From Massilia phyllostachyos (GTDB taxonomy: Bacteria > Pseudomonadota > Gammaproteobacteria > Burkholderiales > Burkholderiaceae_D), in assembly GCF_021044825.1 (NCBI RefSeq), contig NZ_JAJNOC010000004.1, positions 428,213 through 492,212 of the forward strand: 64,000 nt of DNA. Reading direction: 5' to 3'. Numbering within the stretch: position 1 is the first letter of the stretch; the number at the start of each line of letters is the position of its first letter. The notes beneath the pieces were generated by a model. The model saw nothing but the letters and a program-made list of their open reading frames with translations. It did no database searches and was not told where the DNA came from. Position numbers and translations under genes: made by a program. Below are positions 19,885 through 28,945 of the stretch, piece by piece.

Positions 19885-20826
19885 ATGGTCGCACTCGTCA
19901 TTGCTGAACACGACAACGGCTCCCTCAAGGGCGCTACCCACCACACCGTTACTGCCGCCACCCAGTGCGGCGAAGGTGGGGCAAATGAGGTCCACATCCT
20001 GGTCGCCGGCTCCGGCTGCGGCGCCGCCGCCGAAGCCGCCGCGCAAATCGCGGGCGTCTCGAAAGTGCTGGTCGCCGACGCGCCGCACTTCGCCGACGGC
20101 CTGGCCGAGAACGTCGCCGAGCAGATCCTGGCGATCGCCGGCAGCTACTCGCACATCCTGGCCCCGGCCACCGCCTACGGCAAGAACATCCTGCCGCGCG
20201 TCGCCGCCAAGCTGGACGTGGCCCAGATCTCGGAAATCACCAAGGTCGAGTCGCCGGACACCTTCGAGCGTCCGATCTACGCCGGCAACGCTATCGCCAC
20301 CGTGCAGTCGAGCGACAGCGTGAAGGTCATCACCGTGCGCGGCACCGCCTTCGATTCCGCCGCGACCGGCGGTTCGGCCGCGATCGAGCAGGTGAGCGCC
20401 GTCGCCGATTCGGGCAAATCGACCTTCGTGGGCCGCGAACTGGCCAAGTCGGACCGTCCGGAACTGACCGCCGCCAAGATCATCGTCTCGGGCGGCCGCG
20501 GCATCGGCTCGGCCGACAACTTCAAGCTGCTCGAACCCCTGGCCGACAAGCTGGGCGCCGCCATGGGCGCTTCGCGCGCGGCGGTCGACGCCGGCTTCGT
20601 GCCGAACGACTGGCAAGTCGGCCAGACGGGCAAGATCGTCGCCCCGAACCTGTACATCGCGGTCGGCATCTCGGGCGCGATCCAGCACCTGGCCGGCATG
20701 AAAGACTCGAAGACCATCGTCGCCATCAACAAGGATCCGGAAGCGCCGATCTTCTCCGTGGCGGATTATGGCCTGGTGGGCGATCTGTTCGACGTGGTGC
20801 CGGAACTGGTCAAGGAACTGGGCTAA
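19885..20826 (+). CDS. etfA: Electron transfer flavoprotein, alpha subunit
   Basis: A 313-residue EtfA beginning [15 protein letters not shown]. The C-terminal half holds the FAD-binding domain with [12 protein letters not shown] (about 202-213) and [24 protein letters not shown] (about 249-272, in part). Length is normal. AGGAAAAG precedes the ATG. It partners EtfB in electron transfer from fatty-acid and amino-acid oxidation. Confidence 0.97.
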   Translation: MVALVIAEHDNGSLKGATHHTVTAATQCGEGGANEVHILVAGSGCGAAAEAAAQIAGVSKVLVADAPHFADGLAENVAEQILAIAGSYSHILAPATAYGKNILPRVAAKLDVAQISEITKVESPDTFERPIYAGNAIATVQSSDSVKVITVRGTAFDSAATGGSAAIEQVSAVADSGKSTFVGRELAKSDRPELTAAKIIVSGGRGIGSADNFKLLEPLADKLGAAMGASRAAVDAGFVPNDWQVGQTGKIVAPNLYIAVGISGAIQHLAGMKDSKTIVAINKDPEAPIFSVADYGLVGDLFDVVPELVKELG

Positions 20827-20864
20827 TCCATACTGCAGGTGGCATCCACCACCAACACATGATC

Positions 20865-20991
20865 CGTCGTTCCGGCGAAGGCCGGAACCCAATTTCGTAG
20901 CGTACCTCTGGCGTTTGACGTCAGTGGTGGCGCCAGCAAACTTGGGTTCCGGCCTACGCCGGAAGTCTCGTTTGGCAGTGCCAAACGAGAC
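20865..20991. repeat. Inverted pair of REP-like hairpins plus a separate 12-bp-arm palindrome
   Basis: REP copies at 20865-20894 and 20938-20964 are in opposite orientation, about 43 bp apart. Immediately after them is an unrelated perfect hairpin GTCTCGTTTGGC-agt-GCCAAACGAGAC (20965-20991). Its right end is 33 bases before the GTG start of the acyl-CoA dehydrogenase, so it could attenuate or stabilise transcripts running from etfA. Confidence 0.8.
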
Positions 20992-21024
20992 GTGAAGCTT
21001 ATGGCATTACATCAGGAGACAAAG

Positions 21025-22815
21025 GTGAGCTACCAAGCCCCGCTGAAAGACATGCAGTTCGTCCTGAACGAACTGGCCAACCTGGCCGAGATCAACCAGC
21101 TCCCCGGCTGCGAAGACGCGACCCCGGACACCGTCGACGCCGTGCTCGAAGAAAGCGCGAAGTTCTGCGGCGAAGTCATCGCCCCGCTGAACCACGCGGG
21201 CGACAAGGAGCCGAGCTTCTGGCGCGACGGCACCGTCACCACCTCGAAAGGCTTCCGCGAAGCCTTTCGCGCCTTTGCCGATGGCGGCTGGCAGGGCATC
21301 CAGCATCCGAGCGAATTCGGCGGCCAGGGCCTGCCCAAGCTGGTCGCGACGCCGTGCATGGAGATGCTGCACGCCGCCAACCTGTCGTTCGCACTGGCCC
21401 CGCTGCTGACCGATGGCGCCATCGAAGCGCTGCTCACCGCTGGTTCGGACGAGCAGAAGCAGCTGTTCCTCGAGCCCCTCATCAGCGGCAAGTGGACCGG
21501 CACCATGAACCTGACCGAGCCGCAGGCCGGTTCCGATCTGGCCGCCGTGCGCACCCGCGCCGAGCCGCAGGGTGACGGCACCTTCAAGATCTTCGGCACC
21601 AAGATCTTCATCACCTACGGCGAGCACGACATGGCGGAGAACATCATCCACCTGGTGCTGGCGCGCACCCCTGACGCGCCGCCGGGCGTGAAGGGCATCT
21701 CGCTGTTCATCGTGCCGAAGTTCCTGGTCAACGCCGACGGTTCGCTGGGCGCGCGCAACGACGCCCACTGCGTCTCGATCGAGCACAAGCTGGGCATCAA
21801 GGCTTCGCCGACCGCCGTGCTGCAGTTCGGCGACCACGGCGGCGCCATCGGTACCCTGGTCGGTGAAGAGAACCGCGGCCTCGAATACATGTTCATCATG
21901 ATGAACGCGGCCCGCTTCGGCGTCGGCATGCAGGGCGTCGGCCTGGCCGAACGCGCCTACCAGCAGGCGGTCGCCTTCGCGAAGGACCGCGTGCAGTCGC
22001 GCGAAGTGGCGGGCTCGCCGGGCCCGGTCGCCATCATCAACCACCCGGACGTGCGCCGCATGCTGATGTCGATGCGTTCGCAGACCGAGGCGGCGCGCGC
22101 GCTGGCCTACGTCGGCGCGGGGCTGTCGGACCTGGCGCACAACCACGCGGATGAAGCCACCCGCAAGGCCAACCTGGCCGTCTACGAATACCTGGTCCCG
22201 ATCATCAAGGGCTGGTCGACCGAGATGAGCGAGAACGTGGCGCGCGACGGCGTGCAGGTGCATGGCGGCATGGGCTTCATCGAAGAGACCGGCGCGGCCC
22301 AGCACTACCGCGACGCCAAGATCCTGACCATCTACGAAGGCACCACTGCCATCCAGGCGAACGACCTGGTGGGGCGCAAGACGGTGCGCGACGGCGGCGC
22401 GGTGGCCAAGGGGCTGATCGCCCAGGTGCGCGCGCTCGAAGCCCAGCTGGGCGAGCTGCAGGGCGAGGAATTTGCGGCGATTGCGCGCCAGCTCAAGCTG
22501 GGGTCTGCGGCGCTGGAGGAAGTCGTGGACTATGTGGTCGCGAATGCGAAGTCGGATGTGCGTGCGGTGTTTGCGGGCAGCGTGCCGTACCTGAAGCTGG
22601 CCGGCATCGTGCTGGGCGGCTGGCAGATGGCGCGTGCGGCCGTGGTTGCGCAATCGAAGCTGGCCGCGGGGGAGGGCGATGCGTCGTTCCTGCGGGCGAA
22701 GATCGCGACGGCGCGGTTCTTTGCGGATCACGTGCTGTCGGGCGCGTCGGGCCTGCGTACCGCCATCGTCGAAGGTGCGCCGGGGGTGCTGGCGCTTGAA
22801 GTCGAGCAGTTCTGA
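21025..22815 (+). CDS. Acyl-CoA dehydrogenase (long ~600-residue type)
   Basis: A 596-residue FAD-dependent acyl-CoA dehydrogenase of the class with an N-terminal extension and a C-terminal add-on domain. Visible motifs are MNLTEPQAGSDLA in the FAD/substrate region, the flexible VHGGMGFIEETGAAQHYRDAKI segment (about 411-432, in part) with candidate catalytic Glu nearby, and IYEGTTAIQANDL. It oxidises an acyl-CoA to the enoyl-CoA and hands electrons to ETF. The GTG at 21025 has AGGAGA upstream and gives the usual (M)SYQAPLKDM start; an ATG at 21001 is possible. Location after etfBA fits its function. Confidence 0.93.
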   Translation: MSYQAPLKDMQFVLNELANLAEINQLPGCEDATPDTVDAVLEESAKFCGEVIAPLNHAGDKEPSFWRDGTVTTSKGFREAFRAFADGGWQGIQHPSEFGGQGLPKLVATPCMEMLHAANLSFALAPLLTDGAIEALLTAGSDEQKQLFLEPLISGKWTGTMNLTEPQAGSDLAAVRTRAEPQGDGTFKIFGTKIFITYGEHDMAENIIHLVLARTPDAPPGVKGISLFIVPKFLVNADGSLGARNDAHCVSIEHKLGIKASPTAVLQFGDHGGAIGTLVGEENRGLEYMFIMMNAARFGVGMQGVGLAERAYQQAVAFAKDRVQSREVAGSPGPVAIINHPDVRRMLMSMRSQTEAARALAYVGAGLSDLAHNHADEATRKANLAVYEYLVPIIKGWSTEMSENVARDGVQVHGGMGFIEETGAAQHYRDAKILTIYEGTTAIQANDLVGRKTVRDGGAVAKGLIAQVRALEAQLGELQGEEFAAIARQLKLGSAALEEVVDYVVANAKSDVRAVFAGSVPYLKLAGIVLGGWQMARAAVVAQSKLAAGEGDASFLRAKIATARFFADHVLSGASGLRTAIVEGAPGVLALEVEQF

Positions 22816-22825
22816 CGACTCAAGG

Positions 22826-22912
22826 AACTTGGGTTCCGGCCTTCGCCGGAACGACGTGCATATATTGTTGGCCTAAAGACCGTCGTCCCGGCGCAGGCCG
22901 GGACCCAAGTTT
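22826..22912. repeat. Paired REP-like hairpins in inverted orientation
   Basis: One copy (22826-22857, core TTCCGGCCTTCGCCGGAA) and a second in opposite orientation (22871-22912, core GTCCCGGCGCAGGCCGGGAC, preceded by GCCTAAAGACCGTCGT) fill the gap between the convergent dehydrogenase and TM2 genes. The pair resembles a BIME unit and may act as a bidirectional transcript end. Confidence 0.85.
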
Positions 22913-22924
22913 GCACGCGAACCG

Positions 22925-23338
22925 TCAGCCGTACGCCCCGCCCGTATAAAGCAAATCAAACACCCTCGCAATCGTCCCAATCAGCACGATCGCCCCCACG
23001 CCGAGTATCAACACCAGCAACAACGGCAACACCCAGTTCGACCGTGACGCCTTCCCGCTCCCCTGGTTGTATTGCTTGTCCCACGCCTCATCCGGCGTCA
23101 AGCCAATCACCAGCCCTTCAATGAACCCGGCGATATACGACAGCAGCAGCGGCAGGACCACATAGAAGGGATGCGGCTGCACCGCCCCCCACAGGATGCC
23201 GGTAACGGGCAGCGCGCACAGATGCAGCAGGCCGAGACGGTCGGTGCCACCCTTCAGATAAAAGCGGTGCACGCCGAAACCGCCCAGCAGCAGGGCGAGC
23301 AAAGTAGCGAAAGTCTTGTTCTTGTGCTGGACGGCCAT
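22925..23338 (-). CDS. TM2-domain small membrane protein
   Basis: A 137-residue protein. Its N-terminal half has the TM2 fold, two hydrophobic helices joined by the short GGFGVHRFYLKG turn typical of TM2 proteins. Two further hydrophobic segments follow (about 65-90 and 108-130). The ATG at 23338 gives MAVQHKNK; a TTG four codons upstream is possible. There is no clear Shine-Dalgarno site. The function of TM2 proteins in bacteria is unknown. The divergent neighbour is the AAA ATPase. Confidence 0.8.
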   Translation of the reverse strand: MAVQHKNKTFATLLALLLGGFGVHRFYLKGGTDRLGLLHLCALPVTGILWGAVQPHPFYVVLPLLLSYIAGFIEGLVIGLTPDEAWDKQYNQGSGKASRSNWVLPLLLVLILGVGAIVLIGTIARVFDLLYTGGAYG

Positions 23339-23415
23339 GGACGTTGCCAAAAGTTCAGGAATGCACGAGTATCGTGCAAAACGATGAGAAAGGCACGCAT
23401 TGCGTGACGCCGGCG

Positions 23416-24171
23416 ATGATCAAGACCCGCTCGTATCTAGCAGAAGTCCAGCTGAAATCCACGGCCCCGCTCGATCCGCCGGCATTCCCGTTCATGCTTC
23501 CGGCCATCCGCTCGCTCGAGCGCCTGCCGTTTCACCCGAACGTCACCTTCCTCGTCGGCGAGAACGGCTCCGGCAAGTCGACCCTGCTGGAAGCGATCGC
23601 GGTCGGCATGGGTTTCAATGCCGAAGGCGGCAGCAAGAACTTCAAGTTCGCCACCTACGAATCGCACTCGGTCCTGCATGATCACCTGCGCCTGGTGCGC
23701 GGCATCGAGCGGCCGCGCGACGGCTTCTTCCTGCGCGCGGAAAGTTTTTACAACGTCGGCAGCGAGATCGAGCGCCTCGACAGCGAGCCGGGACTCGGGC
23801 CGCCGATCAAGAGTTACTTCGGCGGCAAATCCCTGCACGCGCAGTCGCATGGCGAATCCTTCCTCACCCTGTTCATGGAACGCTTCCGCGGCCAGAGCTT
23901 CTACATGCTCGACGAACCCGAGGCTGCCCTGTCGCCGCAGCGCCAGCTGGCCCTGATCAGCCGCCTGCACCAGCTGGTCGGCCAGCGCTGCCAGTTCATC
24001 ATCGCCACCCATTCCCCGATCCTGATGGCCTACCCGAACGCCCTCATCTACGAGTTCGGCGAACACGGCATCCGCGAGATTGCCTACCAGGATACGGAAC
24101 ACTACCGCGTGACCCATGACTTCCTGGCCAATCCCGAGCGCATGCTGGCAATCCTGATGGATGAGAAGTAG
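23416..24171 (+). CDS. COG3910-type predicted AAA/ABC-like ATPase
   Basis: A 251-residue soluble ATPase. It has Walker A VGENGSGKST (about 48-57), an ABC-like signature region ESFLTLF, Walker B FYMLDEPEAAL (about 161-171) and a switch His in ATHSPI. The compact single-domain arrangement matches the COG3910 family of SMC/RecF-like ATPases, whose role is uncertain. The start is ambiguous: ATG 23416 is used, with GTG 23404 or an earlier start possible, because no strong ribosome site is visible. Confidence 0.82.
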   Translation: MIKTRSYLAEVQLKSTAPLDPPAFPFMLPAIRSLERLPFHPNVTFLVGENGSGKSTLLEAIAVGMGFNAEGGSKNFKFATYESHSVLHDHLRLVRGIERPRDGFFLRAESFYNVGSEIERLDSEPGLGPPIKSYFGGKSLHAQSHGESFLTLFMERFRGQSFYMLDEPEAALSPQRQLALISRLHQLVGQRCQFIIATHSPILMAYPNALIYEFGEHGIREIAYQDTEHYRVTHDFLANPERMLAILMDEK

Positions 24172-24257
24172 GGTGGCTGGCCTTGTGGCGAAAAATGCGC
24201 GATAATGCTCAATTCGCCGAACCTCACGTTGCGTGTCCGCCGTGTTGCTATAAACGC

Positions 24258-24287
24258 TTGCTGCTATCTAGGCTTACGCGCTATAAT
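24258..24287 (+). promoter_or_regulatory. Probable sigma-70 promoter of the rpsP operon
   Basis: TTGCTG (24258-24263), an 18-base spacer and a perfect TATAAT (24282-24287) lie 41 bases before rpsP. A run of AT-rich sequence and a pyrimidine-rich start region follow, as expected for a strong ribosomal protein promoter. Confidence 0.65.
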
Positions 24288-24327
24288 CGTCGGCTTTCTC
24301 CGTCCAATACAACTTTTTGGAAATATT

Positions 24328-24576
24328 ATGGTCGTTATCCGTTTGGCTCGTGGCGGCGCAAAAAAGCGCCCGTTCTACAACATCGTTGCAACCGATTCGC
24401 GTAACCGTCGCGATGGCCGTTTCATCGAGCGCATCGGTTTCTACAACCCGATGGCATCGGGCGCTGAAGTCGGCCTGCGTATCGCAGCTGACCGTCTGGC
24501 TCACTGGCAAGGCGTTGGCGCACAACTGTCGCCGACCGTTGCTCGCCTGGTCGCCAACCAGCAGCCTGCAGCCTAA
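24328..24576 (+). CDS. rpsP: 30S ribosomal protein S16
   Basis: An 82-residue S16 beginning [20 protein letters not shown], with [19 protein letters not shown] in the middle, all standard for bacterial S16. It is the first gene of the classic rpsP-rimM-trmD-rplS operon. ATG 24328 matches the family start; the frame runs open upstream but codes nothing recognisable. Confidence 0.98.
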   Translation: MVVIRLARGGAKKRPFYNIVATDSRNRRDGRFIERIGFYNPMASGAEVGLRIAADRLAHWQGVGAQLSPTVARLVANQQPAA

Positions 24577-24589
24577 GTAGGAAGAAGGT

Positions 24590-25147
24590 TTGACCGATTC
24601 GGCAGCATCCGGGGTGCAAGTCCCCGACGACCTGGTCCAGGTCGGATATGTGTCCGGTGCATTCGGGATCGTGGGTGGCCTGCGTGTCACTCCCTTCTCG
24701 GTCGACGCCGACGCGCTGCTGAAGGTCAAGACCTGGTGGCTCGACAAGCCGGCCCAGCGCTGCGTCTCCGTGCGGAGCGCGAAGCTGCATGGCGGCGACG
24801 TGGTCGCCACCCTGGTCGGCATGCGTGACCGCAACGACGCCGAGGCGCTCAAGGGCGCCGGCGTGTTCGTGGCGCGCAGCGAGTTCCCGAAGCTCGAAGA
24901 AGACGAATTCTACTGGTCCGACCTGATCGGGCTGGACGTGGTCAACCTGGAGGGTGAAGCCCTCGGCAAGGTGACCGACATGATGCACAACGGCGCGCAA
25001 TCGATTTTGCGGATCACGCCGGTGGCGGTCGAAGGTGCCCAGGATGCGAAAGTGTCGGAGCGCCTCGTGCCGTTTGTGGATCAGTTCGTCAAGACCGTCG
25101 ATCTCGGCGGCAAGAAGATTACCCTGGACTGGGGTCTGGATTATTGA
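24590..25147 (+). CDS. rimM: Ribosome maturation factor RimM
   Basis: A 185-residue RimM that assists 16S rRNA processing and S19 assembly in the 30S head. The N-terminal RimM domain has VQVGYVSGAFGIVGGLRV (about 16-33) and the C-terminal PRC-barrel has FYWSDLIGLDVVN (about 105-117) and LVPFVDQFVKTVD. The start is probably TTG at 24590, directly after AGGAAGAAGG; GTG 24614 is the alternative. No in-frame ATG fits. It starts 13 bp after rpsP. Confidence 0.96.
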   Translation: MTDSAASGVQVPDDLVQVGYVSGAFGIVGGLRVTPFSVDADALLKVKTWWLDKPAQRCVSVRSAKLHGGDVVATLVGMRDRNDAEALKGAGVFVARSEFPKLEEDEFYWSDLIGLDVVNLEGEALGKVTDMMHNGAQSILRITPVAVEGAQDAKVSERLVPFVDQFVKTVDLGGKKITLDWGLDY

Positions 25148-25173
25148 CCCGGTCCTTCTGAAGCGAGGTCCCG

Positions 25174-25935
25174 ATGCAGTTTGACGTCGTGAGCTTGTTT
25201 CCAGAGATGTTCGTGGCATTGACGCAGTCGGGCGTGACCCGGCGCGCGATCGAGCAGAAGCGCTGGGGTCTGACGATCTGGAATCCGCGCGATTTCACGC
25301 AGGACCGCCACCGCACCGTGGACGACCGCCCCTACGGCGGCGGCCCCGGGATGGTGATGCTGGCGAAGCCGCTCGAGGCGACCATTGCCGCCGCCAAGCA
25401 GCGCCAGGTCGAGCTCGGCTTGCCGGCGCCGCGCGTGGTGTTCATGTCGCCGCAGGGCAAGCCGCTGACGCACGAACGTGCGATGGCCTTGAAGAACGAG
25501 CCGGGACTGGTGATCCTGTGCGGCCGCTACGAAGCGGTGGACCAGCGCTTGCTGGACCGCTGCGTCGACGAGGAAATCTCGATCGGCGACTTCGTGCTGT
25601 CGGGCGGCGAATTGCCGGCGATGGCGCTGATGGATGCGGTGGTGCGCTTGCTGCCCGGCGTGCTGGGCGACGAAGCATCGGCGGTCGAAGACAGTTTCGT
25701 CAACGGCCTGCTCGATTCGCCGCACTACACGCGTCCGGAAGTCTACGAAGGCGCAGCGGTGCCGCCGGTGCTGTTGAAAGGCAACCACGCGGAAATCATG
25801 AAATGGCGCCGCCAGCGCATGCTGGAAGCGACATCGAAGAAACGGCCGGAACTGCTGGACAAGGCGCGCGCCGCCGGCCAGCTGACCAAGGCCGATGAAA
25901 AGTTTCTGGCGGAGCTGAACCGGCCCGCCGAGTAA
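25174..25935 (+). CDS. trmD: tRNA (guanine-37-N1)-methyltransferase
   Basis: A 253-residue TrmD that methylates G37 next to the anticodon and so prevents frameshifting. The trefoil-knot SAM site is seen in [14 protein letters not shown] and [15 protein letters not shown], and [13 protein letters not shown] is conserved near residue 50. A GAGG site precedes the ATG. It occupies the usual third place in the ribosomal operon. Confidence 0.98.
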   Translation: MQFDVVSLFPEMFVALTQSGVTRRAIEQKRWGLTIWNPRDFTQDRHRTVDDRPYGGGPGMVMLAKPLEATIAAAKQRQVELGLPAPRVVFMSPQGKPLTHERAMALKNEPGLVILCGRYEAVDQRLLDRCVDEEISIGDFVLSGGELPAMALMDAVVRLLPGVLGDEASAVEDSFVNGLLDSPHYTRPEVYEGAAVPPVLLKGNHAEIMKWRRQRMLEATSKKRPELLDKARAAGQLTKADEKFLAELNRPAE

Positions 25936-26050
25936 AGAATGTGCCTCGTGCGCATGTGAAGGTGGACATGTTGTCCGCTTGTTTAACCCCATCCTCTACC
26001 GGGCAACGCAGTACCTCCGCGCCGGCAAGATGGTCATTGGAGTAATAAAA

Positions 26051-26437
26051 ATGGATCTGATCCAACAACTCGAGCAAGAAGAAATCGCGCGCCTCGGCCG
26101 CGACATCCCTGACTTCGCACCGGGCGACACCGTGGTCGTCAGCGTCAACGTTGTCGAAGGCAACCGCAAGCGCGCCCAGGCATATGAAGGCGTCGTCATC
26201 TCGCGTCGTAACCGCGGCCTGAACTCGAACTTCATCGTTCGCAAGATCTCGTCGGGCGAAGGCGTCGAGCGTACCTTCCAGCTGTACTCGCCGCTGATCG
26301 CTTCGATCGAAGTGAAGCGTCGTGGTGACGTCCGCCGCGCCAAGCTGTACTACCTGCGCGAGCGTTCGGGCAAATCGGCACGTATCAAAGAAAAACTGCC
26401 GCAGCGTAAAGTCAAGACCGCAGCAGCAGCTGAGTAA
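26051..26437 (+). CDS. rplS: 50S ribosomal protein L19
   Basis: A 128-residue L19 at the 30S-50S interface. [13 protein letters not shown] at the start, [11 protein letters not shown], and the signature [14 protein letters not shown] near the C-terminus are all standard. The gene is the last of the operon and is followed within 20 bases by a strong terminator. The frame extends upstream to 25979 without similarity. Confidence 0.98.
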   Translation: MDLIQQLEQEEIARLGRDIPDFAPGDTVVVSVNVVEGNRKRAQAYEGVVISRRNRGLNSNFIVRKISSGEGVERTFQLYSPLIASIEVKRRGDVRRAKLYYLRERSGKSARIKEKLPQRKVKTAAAAE

Positions 26438-26453
26438 TCGCTACTGTGTCCTG

Positions 26454-26484
26454 AAAAAGGCATCCGCAAGGATGCCTTTTTCTT
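26454..26484 (+). terminator. Rho-independent terminator of the ribosomal operon
   Basis: AAAAAGGCATCC-gcaa-GGATGCCTTTTTC forms a 7-bp GC-containing stem with an A-run and a T-run. It lies 17 bases after the rplS stop, directly before the Nudix gene. Confidence 0.92.
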
Positions 26485-26505
26485 TATGTGTCGAAAGAAT
26501 ATGCT

Positions 26506-27171
26506 TTGAGCAAGCCTCTGTTTGATCCCGCCCTGATGCCGGTCGAAGGCCTGGCCGGGGAGCCGCCGCTCCAGCCGTCCCAGCTGAGCGTGCAAGCCGT
26601 GCGCGCGCGCTTCGCGCAGACCTTGCCCTGGGATCCGGAAACCTCCGACGAAGCCCTGGCCGCGCCCGCCTTGCGCCTGCGCCGCGCCAGCGTGCTGGTG
26701 CCACTGGTCGCGCGGCCCGACGGCTTATCCGTGCTGCTGACCAAGCGTACCGACCACATCAGCCATGCGGGCCAGATCAGCTTCCCGGGCGGCCGCGCCG
26801 AGGAACTGGATTCCTCGCCGATCGAGACCGCGCTGCGTGAAGCGGAAGAAGAGATCGGCCTGCACCGCCGCCACGTCGAGATCATCGGCGTGCTGCCCGA
26901 ACACGTTACCATCAGCGCCTACCGCGTGCTGCCGGTGGTCGCGCTGGTGCAGCCGCCGTTCGAGCTGAGCGCCGACCCGGGCGAGGTGGCCGAGATCTTC
27001 GAAGTGCCGCTGAACTTCCTGATGTCCGGCGCCAACCACGAGCGCCGTTCTGTGGCCTTGCCCGACGGCGTGGGCAAGCGCAATTTCTATGCGATGCCCT
27101 ACCAGGGTTACTTCATCTGGGGTGCGACGGCGGCCATGCTGCGCAACCTCTACCATTTCCTGCGCGCCTGA
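26506..27171 (+). CDS. Nudix CoA diphosphatase-type hydrolase
   Basis: A 221-residue Nudix enzyme of the CoA-pyrophosphatase (NudL/PCD1) group, which hydrolyses CoA and derivatives to phosphopantetheine and 3',5'-ADP. The UPF0035 motif LLTKRTDHISHAGQISFPGG runs directly into the Nudix box GGRAEEL...REAEEEIGL. The start is non-ATG: TTG 26506 (giving MSKPLFD, with AAAGAA upstream) is my choice, and GTG 26488 is close to the terminator. The neighbouring CobD-like gene is a usual partner in betaproteobacteria. Confidence 0.9.
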   Translation: MSKPLFDPALMPVEGLAGEPPLQPSQLSVQAVRARFAQTLPWDPETSDEALAAPALRLRRASVLVPLVARPDGLSVLLTKRTDHISHAGQISFPGGRAEELDSSPIETALREAEEEIGLHRRHVEIIGVLPEHVTISAYRVLPVVALVQPPFELSADPGEVAEIFEVPLNFLMSGANHERRSVALPDGVGKRNFYAMPYQGYFIWGATAAMLRNLYHFLRA

Positions 27172-27284
27172 CCGTCCACGGGGCGAACCCGAGCCCTGCC
27201 TCCATTTCCCGATTTGATTCCCGCCCGCTTCTCCGTTATCGTAGCGGGCAGCATGGTATTGCCAGAACAAAAAAGGATTCCTGA

Positions 27285-28244
27285 ATGACATTTTTCTCCA
27301 TCCTGGTCGCGCTCATCATCGAACAGCTGAAACCGCTGCGCGCCGACAACCAGGTCTATGGTGGCATCAAGGGCTTCGCGATGCGCATCGAAGGCTGGTT
27401 CAATGCGGGCGAGCAGAAGAATGGCCGCATGGGCTGGATCCTCATGATGCTGGCCCTGATGCTGCCGACCTGGCTGGTCTACTGGTTCTTCATGCACTAC
27501 AACTTGGTGCTGCTGGCCTTTGCCTGGAACGTGCTGATCGTCTACCTCACGCTCGGTTTCCGCCACTACAGCCACTATTTCACCTCGATCCAGCTGGCCC
27601 TGAACCAGGGCGACGAAGCCACCGCGCGCCAGTTGCTGGCCGAATGGACCCGCCTCGACACCGTCGGCATGGACGCCACCGAGATCAGCCGGGTGGCGGT
27701 CGAAAAATCCCTGATCACCACCCACCGCAACGTATTCGGCGTATTCTTCTGGTTCCTGATGCCGCTGGGGCCTGCCGGCGCGGTGATGTACCGCGTGTCC
27801 GAATACCTGGCGCGCGCCTGGAACGAACCGGACCACATGCGCAACGAGGCCTTCGGCCGGTTCGCCGCGAAAGCCTTTTACTGGATCGACTGGATTCCGG
27901 TGCGCCTGACGGCGGTCGCCTTCGCCGTGGTCGGCAATTTCGAGGATGCGATCTATGCCTGGCGCAATTTCGCTTATCGCTGGGCGGAGGAGTCGAAGGG
28001 CATCCTGCTGTCCGCCGGCGGCGGCGCCATGGGCGTGCGCCTGGGCACGCCGCTCGAGAACGCGCCGCAGCCGCTGCCGATGGACGCCGCCACGGTCGAC
28101 CTGAGCGACCGCGACGCCGAGTTCCTGCCGGGCGAGGAACCGAACCTGCGCGCGCTGCAGAGCACGGTCGGGCTGGTGTGGCGGGCGCTGATCCTGTGGA
28201 TGATCCTGCTGCTCCTGCTGTCGAGCGTGGTGTGGCTCGGTTGA
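27285..28244 (+). CDS. CobD/CbiB (AmpE-like) family membrane protein
   Basis: A 319-residue protein with four to five membrane helices. It resembles CbiB/CobD and AmpE: TFFSILVALIIEQLKPL at the start, HYSHYFTSIQLALNQGD, then a conserved RNVFGVFFWFLMPLGPAGAVMYR segment (about 149-171, in part) and FYWIDWIPVRLTA. True CbiB makes adenosylcobinamide in B12 synthesis; AmpE affects beta-lactamase signalling. No other cobalamin genes are near, so an AmpE-like or unknown role is as likely. AAAAGGA precedes the ATG. Confidence 0.85.
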   Translation: MTFFSILVALIIEQLKPLRADNQVYGGIKGFAMRIEGWFNAGEQKNGRMGWILMMLALMLPTWLVYWFFMHYNLVLLAFAWNVLIVYLTLGFRHYSHYFTSIQLALNQGDEATARQLLAEWTRLDTVGMDATEISRVAVEKSLITTHRNVFGVFFWFLMPLGPAGAVMYRVSEYLARAWNEPDHMRNEAFGRFAAKAFYWIDWIPVRLTAVAFAVVGNFEDAIYAWRNFAYRWAEESKGILLSAGGGAMGVRLGTPLENAPQPLPMDAATVDLSDRDAEFLPGEEPNLRALQSTVGLVWRALILWMILLLLLSSVVWLG

Positions 28245-28343
28245 GGCTCAGGTTGTAACGGGCCTCGTCCGCAGGTCTTCTATAAGATATAATACTGGGG
28301 TTGTTCTCATCCACGCAGTATTCTTGTATCAGCAAGCAGCACT

Positions 28344-28688
28344 ATGGCCGAGTTACCGCACACCACGGATGCAAAACTGAAGGACGAGTTTTTCATCCTG
28401 GGCATCACCAGCAAAGGCAGGCAGTTCCGTCCCAGCGACTGGGCCGAGCGCCTGTGCGGCGTCATGTCCTGCTTCGCCCCCGGCAGCGCCGGCCGCAACG
28501 CCCACCTCCAGTTTTCCCCCTGGGTGCACCCGACCATCGTCAATGGGGTGAAAGCCGTGGTGGTCAGCCGCGAGCTGCAGAAGGTCGAGCCGCTGGCGTA
28601 TCACTTCGTGCTGAACTTTGCCAAGGATAACGATTTGCAGGTGGCGGATGCGTGCTTCGTGCCGCCGCCGGATGAGAAAAAGGGCTAA
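28344..28688 (+). CDS. DUF3579 family protein
   Basis: A 114-residue soluble protein. It matches the DUF3579 family of betaproteobacteria, with EFFILGITSKGRQFRPSDWAERLCG followed by RNAHLQFSPWVHPTI (family strings quoted in part). The function is unknown. A likely promoter with TATAAT at 28288-28293 lies 51 bp upstream, separating it from the CobD-like gene. Confidence 0.87.
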   Translation: MAELPHTTDAKLKDEFFILGITSKGRQFRPSDWAERLCGVMSCFAPGSAGRNAHLQFSPWVHPTIVNGVKAVVVSRELQKVEPLAYHFVLNFAKDNDLQVADACFVPPPDEKKG

Positions 28689-28787
28689 GGGCGGACCTAC
28701 CGGATTATCGAACTGGCGCTATGATGAAAGTCGTAGTGCCAGTTTTTGTTTGTGGGGCCTGAGTTGAGGTCGTGGTCTGCAGGCAGG

Positions 28788-28892
28788 AATTGGGTTCCGG
28801 CCTTCGCCGGAACGACGTGCGTGGGGACGTGGCCGAGCTTGCTTTTACCACTAGCCTGAAGACCGTCGTGCCGGCGTAGGCCGGTACCCAAT
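28788..28892. repeat. Paired REP-like hairpins in inverted orientation
   Basis: A copy at 28788-28818 (core TTCCGGCCTTCGCCGGAA) and a second in opposite orientation at 28854-28892 (GCCTGAAGACCGTCGT then GCCGGCGTAGGCCGGTAC) occupy the space between DUF3579 and the CBS gene. They match the arrangement at 22826-22912, including the GCCT-AAGACCGTCGT lead-in. Confidence 0.85.
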
Positions 28893-28945
28893 GTCCCCAG
28901 CATACTGCTTGCTCATCCTTTCCCCGCACAAACAGGGGGGAAACC

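Noticed and set aside
27285..28244. A vitamin B12 biosynthesis gene with riboswitch
   Set aside because: The protein is CobD-like, but no B12-box or other cob gene is present, so an operon for B12 synthesis is not supported.
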